Source of the DNA: Chrysemys picta bellii
Taxonomy: Eukaryota; Chordata; Testudines; Emydidae
NCBI RefSeq assembly: GCF_011386835.1
Contig: NW_027052954.1
Location: forward strand, 1-64,000
DNA: 64,000 nt
Direction: 5' to 3'
Under the pieces are notes generated by a model. The model was not told the DNA's origin. It saw only the letters and a program-made list of their open reading frames with translations, and made no database searches. Shown here piece after piece: positions 47,601 through 56,600 of this stretch (its first letter is position 1; each line of letters starts with the position of its first letter). The translations under genes and the position numbers were made by a program.

Positions 47601-50600
47601 ACTCAACGTGCAGTGGCAGTTAAAAAAGCAAACAGAATGTTGGGAACCATTAGGAAAGGGATAGATAATAAAACAGAAAAATATCATAATGTCTCTATAT
47701 AAATCCATGGTGCGCCCACACCTTGAATACTGCGTGCAGTTCTGGTCGCCCCATCTCAAAACAGATATACCAGAACTGTAAAAGGTGCAGAGAAGGGCGA
47801 CAAAAATGATTAGGGGGATGGAACAGCTTCCATATGAGGAAGGATGAAAAAGACTGGGGGCAAGTCTACACTTCAAACACTGTATCGCCTGTCGGAGAAT
47901 AACAGAGTTCTCACTCTTTTGGTTGGGTACAGCACACGCCGTAGCTGCACTGGCGCTGTAGCATTTAAGTGAAGATGTTCCTATGCCAACAAGCTCTTAA
48001 TCCACCTCCCGGAGAGGCGCTAGCTAGGTCAGTGGGAGAGGTGCTCCTGCGACAGGGGTGTGGATTTTTCACACCCCTGAGCAATGTCGTTATAACAATA
48101 TAGGTCTGTAGTATAGACCTGGGACCATTTAGTTTAGATAAGAGATGACTAACGGGGGATATGATAGAGGTCTATAAAATCATGACTGGTGTGAAGAAAG
48201 TGAATAGGAAAGTGTTATTTACCCCTGCACATAACACGAGAACTACGGGTCACTTTATGAAATGAATAGGCAGCAAGTTAAAAACGAACAGAAGAAGGTA
48301 TCTCTGCACACAATGCACAGGCAACCTGTGGAAATTGTTGCCGTGGGATGTTGTGAAGGCTAAAAGTATAATTGGGTTCAAGATAATCAGGGCATGCAAA
48401 CCCATACTCTGCATGTCCCTAAACCTCTGACTACCAGAAGCTGGGACTAGATGTCAGGGGATGGATCACTCAAAATTTCCCTGTTCAGTTCATTCCCTCT
48501 GAAGCATGAGGTACTGGCCACTATCAGAAGACACAATACTGGGCTAGATGAACCATTGGTCTGAGTCAGTATGTCCATTCTTATGTGAGTTATGAAGAGT
48601 AGCATATAGATAGGGGAAGCTAAAGACATCAGGGGAAACTCCATGGCTTGCAGGACTAAGGATAATAAGGAGGTTTTTTTAAAAAAGTGATTTAGGAACA
48701 AAAGAAATCTTAGCAGTGGTGTAGGCTCATTACTAGATGGAGACTCTTTAAAAGGTTGCAGAAAAGGCAGAAGTGTTCAAGAAATATGTTTTCCATGTTT
48801 GGAAACCCCATGTTAGTGTATTTAGGAAGGACAAGGGTCTCCATGGCTCTTACATTTTAGCTGCAGCATGAAGGAGTAGAGGTGGTAAAATGCCTCCATA
48901 GACGATCGGCAGATCTCCTGCTCCGGATGGCACAGAGTGACACACGCCACCAGCTGGCCCAGGACTCTGAACTCCTCCGCTTCCTGATGGAGAGAGGGCG
49001 CAAAGGGAGTCACTCGCCCCTGCAGGCCTAGCGCAGCGTGTCCCCCTGGCATTGCCCTAGCAATGGGTTAGAACTGGGGGAGGCAGAGCCCAGTGCAGAG
49101 AGACTGGGGACAAGGAGAGCAGGAGGAGCCGTGGGGCCCATCACCAGGGGCTGAGGAAAGCTCAGCAGGGACGGGGAAATCTGGTCAGCAAAGTCAGCAA
49201 ACCTTGCTCCCGAGTGGGGACCCGGGTAACGAATGAACTAACGTCCAGTCTCCATCTCAAGGGCAAGCGCCTAATCCCAGCCCCTTCTCCCACCCCCCAC
49301 CCTCCATTGACCTCAGGCCCAGGAGCTTGGGGTCACCTTGGACTCCTCTGCTCTGCATCCCGCCTCTCTCACTCCATCCTGGAGTTCCCCAGAGTCCTCC
49401 CTTCCTGCGCCATCCCCAGCCTGCCGGCTCTCTCCCGCCGGCTCTCTACTGCAGCCTTGTCCTCTCATCTCCCCCTCCTGCCAGACCTTCCCTTGCCCCT
49501 CCTGCAGCACCTGCGCTGGCTCCCTGCTCTTCCCCACCTCGCACCAAACCCCTTGCCCTCCTCTCCAGGGGTCTGCACAGCCTCCCCACACCCACTCCCC
49601 AGTGCTCTGGCTCCTTTGGTCCCTCCCATCCCTTTCGGTGTGTCCCCTCCCACCTCCCTCCTTCTGTTCAGCCTCTGGGGGCACATCATCCAAACGCCCC
49701 CCTCCAGCTGCCGAAGGGGAGGCCTTGACACAGGGGGGATGGAGCAGCTGGAGCAGCTAAATGGCCCTGAGCACCCAGAGCAGGGGGCGTTCTTCTGGCA
49801 GCCTGGCAGGAGCTGATGCCAAAGCATCCCACAGGCAACTGACAAAGGGGGTGAACAGACACCTGGGTTCAGAGGCTGCTCTCAGGGCCATCCTGTGTAA
49901 ATGCACTGACCCTGTGGAGCAGACTTTGGTGCTAGGGGAACAGCGGGGAGAGTCCTTGGAGACAGAATTATGGGGCTCGACCCAAAGCCCACTGGAGTCA
50001 GAGGACAGACCCATCGACATCAGTGCTCGGTAGATTGGACTCCTACCGAGGATCTTGCTGAGTCACTATTCTAGGCCCGGGTTTTCCCTGCCAGGGAGCG
50101 CTGCACCGCGAGGCTGCTCAGTGCAGTTAGGAGGCGGCCAGGGTCACAGGCTGCTCACCTTGCATTCAGGTTGACAAGCCATGAATTTCATCAGGCAGGT
50201 GATCCTTTCCACTGCCCTCAGCCGCCCATGCACCTCCTTGGATGCGGTCCAGGGGAGCAGGGCCTGAGAGAAACAAATTGGGACAAATTGCTGAGGAGAA
50301 GTACCAAAAAATAGCACAAGCACATAGGGAGAAGATCAGAAAGCTGAAGGCAAAAATGAGTTCTAACTGGCAAGGGACATAAAAGACAATCAGAAGCAGC
50401 TCTATAAATGCATTCGGAGCAAGAGAAAGACAAAGGAAAGTGAGGGGCCACTACTCAGCAGGGAAGGAGAGCAAATAATGGATGACACAGACAAAGCCAA
50501 GGTGTTTAATGCCTTTTTTGCTTCAGTTTTCACTAAAAAGGTTAATGGCAACTAGATGCTTAACACAATATTAACAACGAGGGGGAAGGAATACAGGCCA

Positions 50601-53600
50601 GACTCGGGAGAGAACAGGTAAAAGACAATTTAGGACAGTTAGATGAATTCAAGCTGGCAGAGCCACATGATATTCACCCTAGATGGAGCTAGGCAAAGCA
50701 ATCTCTGAACCGTTAGGAGGGCTGAGGTCCCAGAGGACTGGAGAAGGGCAGACACAGAACCTATCTTCAAAAAGGGGAACGAGGAGGCCTCAAGGAATTA
50801 TAGACCTGTCAGCCTAACTTTGGTACCCAGAAAGATACTGAACAACTTATTAAACAGTTTGTAAGAACCTAGAGGAGATAATAGGGTGATAAGGAAGAGC
50901 ACCATGGATTTGTCCAGAACAAACCATGCCAAACAAAGCTAATTTCCTTCTTTGACAGGGTTACTTGCCTAGTGGATGGAAGGAGGCAGTATATGATGAT
51001 GTATATGAAGTTTAGTAAGGCTTTTGACACAGTTCCACAAGACATTCTCAGAAGCCAACTAAGCCAGTATGATCCAGATGAGATTACTATAAAGTGGGTG
51101 CACAACTGATGGAAAGACCATACTCAAAGAGGAGTTATCACTGACTCGCTGGCAAAGTGGAAGGGTGTCTCAAGTGGGGTTCCCCAGGGGTGTGCCTGGG
51201 TCCAGTACTAGTCAATATTTTCATTAAGAACTTGGTTAACGGAGAGGAGAGTATGCTTGTAAAGTTTGCAGATGACACCAAACTGGGAAGGGTTGCAAGC
51301 ACTTTGGAGGACAGATTAGAATTCAAAATGAGCTTGCTAAATTGGAGAGTTGGTCTCAAGTCAACAAGATGAAATTCAGTCAAAACAAATGTGACGTAAC
51401 GCACTTAGGAAGGAAAAATCAAATGCATAAAACCAAAGTGAGGGATAACTGGCTAGGTGGCAGTACTGCAGAAAAGGATCTGGGGGTTATCATGGGTCTC
51501 ACACTGAATAGGAATCAACAGTGTGATGCTGTTGTGAAAAAGGGAAATGTCATTCTGAGGTGTATTAGCTTGTAGCACTGTGTCCAGTTCTGGGCACCAC
51601 GCTTTAAGAAAGATGTGAACAAACTGGGGCCAGTCCAGAGGACAGCGACAAAAGTGCTCAGCGGTTTAGAAAACCTGACCTGTGAAGAAAGGTTGAACAA
51701 ACTGGGCATTTTCGTCTTGAGAAGACGGAGGGGGCACCTGGTAACAGTCTTCAAATACGTTAAGGGCTGTTATACAGAGGATGGTGACAAATTATTCTCC
51801 ATGTCCCCTGAAGGTAGGACAAGAAGTAATGGGCTTAATCTGCAGCAAGGGAGATTTAGGTTAAATATTAGGAAAAAGTCTAAGGGTGGCTAAGCACTGG
51901 AACAGGTGACCTAGGGAAGTGGTGGACTCCCCATCACGGAGGTTTTAAAAAACAGGCTGGACAAACACTCATCAGGGACGGTCTAGGAATGCTTGGCCCT
52001 GCCTCAGTGCAGGGGGTGGAGTAGATGACCTCTTGAGATCCCTTCCAGCCCTGCACTTCTGTGTTCCCTCTTCCCAGGCTCTGGAATCGAGGAGACCGAA
52101 TCTCTGTCAAGGACATTTCCCTCTTTTTGGAGCACAAACCACCCACAGAATCTACTTCCTGTGGCCCCAGAACTAGAACGTTGGGGGAATCTCGCTCTGG
52201 GCTCTGGCCAGGTTGGTGGGGCCCATGGTGAACACAAATGAATGCCAGGGTCAGATGGGGGCTCAGTGGAAAACACGACAGATCCTGCACTCCTCCACCC
52301 CCACCCCGTGCAGACGTTTTTCAGATATAGCGGGGGCACTTGGCCCTCCAGCCCAAGAACCTTTGTATAGAACGTACTCTGAGGAGCCAAAGGCACCAGG
52401 GGGGGAGGGGAAGAGGAGGGGGAGTGTCCCATGCTTGTGATTAAATGGAGTCTTGGTCCCTGAGCCCCACCCCAGCTACAGGACTAGTCCCCTTCCTGCC
52501 CCCACGCCTCCAGACCTCCAAGATCTTCTCCACCACCAGAAGTCTGGGCTCCTGATTCTCACACGCCAAGGCCTTCAGCATCTGATCCATGGCTCTCAGA
52601 GTCTGTGTGCAGAGCAGAGGAGACACCAGAGCAAGTGGCGTTACCCAGCCAGGAGATGAACCAAGGCCCTGGCATGTGACACCCCCCAGGCCACGGCAGC
52701 ACCTGGTATTCCAGCTCACCCACTCACTTGTACCCACAGGGGACCTACTGCAAACTCCTGGCAACAGGACACCACCTGCCTTTGCTGTCCCCAGAAAGGC
52801 CACTGCATGGAGTCTAACCCACTGGAAGAGTCAGAAAGGACTGCACATTTGGAGGGGAGATTTCCAGCCAAGCTTCGGTTCCTCTGGCCTGTGTGCGTCT
52901 GAAGCAGCCAATCACAGGCCTGTGCCCCCCGCCACGCACTGGGGATGAATGTGCTTGTGAAGGGAGTGTCTGTTCCCCACTAATTGTCGGTGCATGTGAA
53001 GGAGAAATGCCTACTACTGCTACCCTATGAGGGAGTTACTCCTTTATCTGCAGTGGTGGGGCCTGTGCTTTGGTGCTGCAGGTCCTGAGCTGAAGTCCTG
53101 CCGAGGAGCTGTGATTATTATACTCATGTGCCAGTGCCAGGTTACCCGGGGGACAGGTACACGAGCGACCGGCAGGATTCCCACTTGGTTTCGGGTGGCT
53201 CTGCGTGGCCGGTTTGGGGCTTACCTTGGTGTAGAGAGCAGCCTCCTCGCCCTGCATGGTCTCTGCTGGAGGCAGGGAGAAGACGCTGGAGAAGCAGGCT
53301 GTGAGCAGGCTGGATCGTTCCAGGTCCTGCAGCGGTGGCTTCACTCTGCTAAGAGAAGAAACACGTGCGGATTGGAGGGCTGAGGCGGGACTGACGCGCT
53401 AATGTTGGCGTCAGGCTCCCAGGACATGGAAACACCTGAGGGGGCTCCAACTGGTGGGTGGCAGACGAGAACAGGTCAGGGGGCGGTGGAGGGAGCTGGT
53501 GCTGCCTTCTCTCATACCAACAGGCAGGGACTTAGTGCAGTCTGCAGCTGTCTGCTGTGACCCCACCAGGACTCACCAGCTGGGGCAGAGAGCACTGCGC

Positions 53601-56600
53601 TTCGCCGAGAAATGACATCCCGCAAACGGCACGGACGGGAGACTAGAGCCTGCTGGCACCAAAGTGCCTCTGAACCAAGTGGCCACAGTGCAAAGGAGCC
53701 TGCCAGTCCTGTCCCGCTGGGGGCAAAGAGACTCTTCCACCACAGCTGTCTGCACTGCGGCTGCACAGTCCGGGCCAGCAGAGAGATGCTGCATCAGCCC
53801 GCAGCAGGGCAGAATCCAGGCAGGGATCCAAGCCCTGCCCCTTGCCCAGGGCTCTCAGCCTGCTGGACAGGGCACCCAGCTGTGTGCAGGGGGGGAGGAA
53901 GGTGGAGACAGCCCAGACAGCATTAACCTCTTCACCCCCACTGCCAGAGCATGGCCCCAGCACATGCAATGAGGTACCAGGTGACTACTTGCCCCCTGCA
54001 GGACAGAGCCACGCCCCTCGTGGCAGGTGGCAGCTACGCCCACTGCTGACGCAAATCACCTCCCTCCGCCCCAGCAGAGACAGGATCGTGGCCAATGCCG
54101 TCGCCTGCCCCGCTGTCAGGAAGCCAGTGCTCAGTGGGGAGAGCCGCTCCAGCGCCTGCCCTGCCTCCCCCTCCCATTCCTGGGGAACCTATTGAGCCAC
54201 CAGCGAGAGCCCAGCTCCAGCCAGCAGCATCTGCCACCTCCGGACGCCTGATGGGCAGGCTTCTGGGAAGCTCAGAGCAGGGCACCAGCAGCGCTGAGAG
54301 AGAGCCCCCCATGGCACAGGCAGTGCCACGGGCCAGGGCTCAGCCTGCCCAACTTCTCAGCCACAGGGGGTCGCTGAGCTGCCGGTGTGACGCAGCTGGC
54401 ACAGCTGGCAGTGACTTCGGTTGCTCCGCTCCAGCAGCACCCAACTGCCCCTCTCCCCCCAGAGCCATCTCCTGCGGGGTCCCAGAGGGGACCAGTCCTA
54501 ACCCCCTCACTCCCTCCCCCACATCTTCATAAGGCCACGTGGAGAGGTCGCCAGGCACCGAAGAATCCTCCACCATCTACCCACTGGTGCCAGCCCACAT
54601 GCACCAGCACCATCACCATCACCTGCTGCCACGTGCCCGGCGGAATCAGAAGATGGGGGAGGAGCAGAGGGGGGAATGCCCTGGAGAACTGGCCATGCCA
54701 AGAGGCTGGCGTGTCTGGCTGCACACAGCACTGGCTGGGCCGGGCAGGCTGGGTACCTCATCTCCATGATGATGAGCATCGCTTGCTGACGCACCATGTC
54801 GGTCAGGGAGTCGACGGACTCGTGCTGAAGCATCTCCTGGGGAGACAATGTGGGGAAATGCCAGCCAGGCTCCAAGCTCCTTCAAGGCTCCGACTGGGGA
54901 GCAAAGCGCAGGGCCTGCAACATGTGGGCTCGGCAGCCAGGTCGTCCTACTGTGGACTTGATGGTGTGCAGGGCTCCAGCCGGGGAGCGCAGTGCAGGGC
55001 CTGTGGTCAGTGCCCCAGTGTCACGCGCCAGTGCACTGAAAGGCTCCATCAGCATTAGCACCCAGGGACACCACCTGAGATCAGGCCCCCTTGTGCCCGG
55101 TGCTGCACACACACAGTGAGAGCCAGTCCCTGCCCCAGAGAACTCACGAGCTAACTAGAAGAGACAAGGCATGGAAGGGAAACTGAGGCACAGAGGGGGA
55201 AGTGACTTGCCCAAAGTCTTACTGCAGAACTGGGAGTAGAACCCAGGTGTGCTGAGCCCCAGCCCACTGGACCACCCACCAGCCCACGCTGTCCCACGTT
55301 CAGGGAAGGGAGGTGAGCTCTGGAAAGCTTTCTGCAGTGCTGGAGAGCAAAGACTTGCCAAATCTATGGAGCAGATTTGTTGCTAGTTCCCTAGTGGGCA
55401 CTGACTGCAGAGTGTTGGGGCTCTGGGCAGGGAGACTGGCGTATACAGAGCGACCCGGTGACTTGGGAAGCTGGGTGCAAGGGAACAATCTACATTTCCA
55501 TACAGTTCTATGTTTAGGAACAAAGAATGCAGGCCACACTCACAGCATGGGGGGCTCTAACCTGGGAAGCGGTGACTCTGGAAAAGACTTGGCAGTCAGG
55601 GTAATCAGCTGCCCATGAGCGCCCAGTGTGACGCTGGGGCCAAAAGGGCTAATGCCATCCTGGGATGTAGAAACAGGGCAAACTCCAGTTGTTAGAGAGG
55701 TTATTTTCCCTCTGTATTTGGCACTGGTGCGACCGCTGCTGGGATCCTGTGTCCAGGTCCGGTGCCCACAATTCAAGGAGAATGTTGATAAATTGGAGAG
55801 GGGTCAGAGAAGAGCCACAAGAGTGATTGGAGGATTGGGAAACATGCCTGACAGTGAGAGACTCAAGGAGCTCAATTAGTTCAGCTGAACGAAGGGAAGG
55901 TTACAGGGTGACTTGATGACAGTCTGTAAGTACCTACACGGGGAGCAAATATTTGATAATGGGCTCTTCAGTCTAACAGACAAACGTCTAACACGATCCA
56001 ATGATTGGTAGCTCAAGTTAGACAAATCTGCAGAAATCTCCAGGCCAATCACTAAACCCGCCAGGTAACACAGCCCCAGTGTGTGTTTTACTCACCGTTA
56101 TCTTCTCCACTAGCAGGGCTTTGCGGTCCATATTTTTTTCTGGGCTCCATGCCACGATGTCTATGACGAGGTTGAGGATGGAATTCAAAAAATTCATTTT
56201 CTGGGCCTCGTCCTACGCCCCGCAGAGATGAGACACAAACAGGAAGGTTAGCGTGGAAAGGAGCTGCCAGTGGGAGAGATGTTAGAAAGCTTCCCCCCAG
56301 TGCTGCTCAGGCTTTGATATGCCGAGTGGCAGAAGGCCATTCATCTGGTAACAGGAGTGACTATCTGGGGAGGGCAGGGCAGCTCTGTGTGAAACCGGAC
56401 TAGAGAGGGAGCAGATCTCACGGGGTAGGTGTCCAAAGAGGAACTGCAACATGGGGGCTAGGCAGCCAGACAGTGTTACTGGGGGCTTGACAGAGTGGGA
56501 GGAACAGCTGGGTGGGACACCCTGACACCCCAATATTCGCCACTGTCATGTCATTAGGACATGTTTTGTACAAAGTACGTATTGTAAGGTATCATTCTAA

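Noticed and set aside
49214..49845. Plus-strand frames of 200, 140 and 133 codons, Pro/Ser/Leu-rich
   Set aside because: Overlapping frames in C-rich intronic DNA between MROH exons 8 and 7; no family resemblance, no splice pattern.
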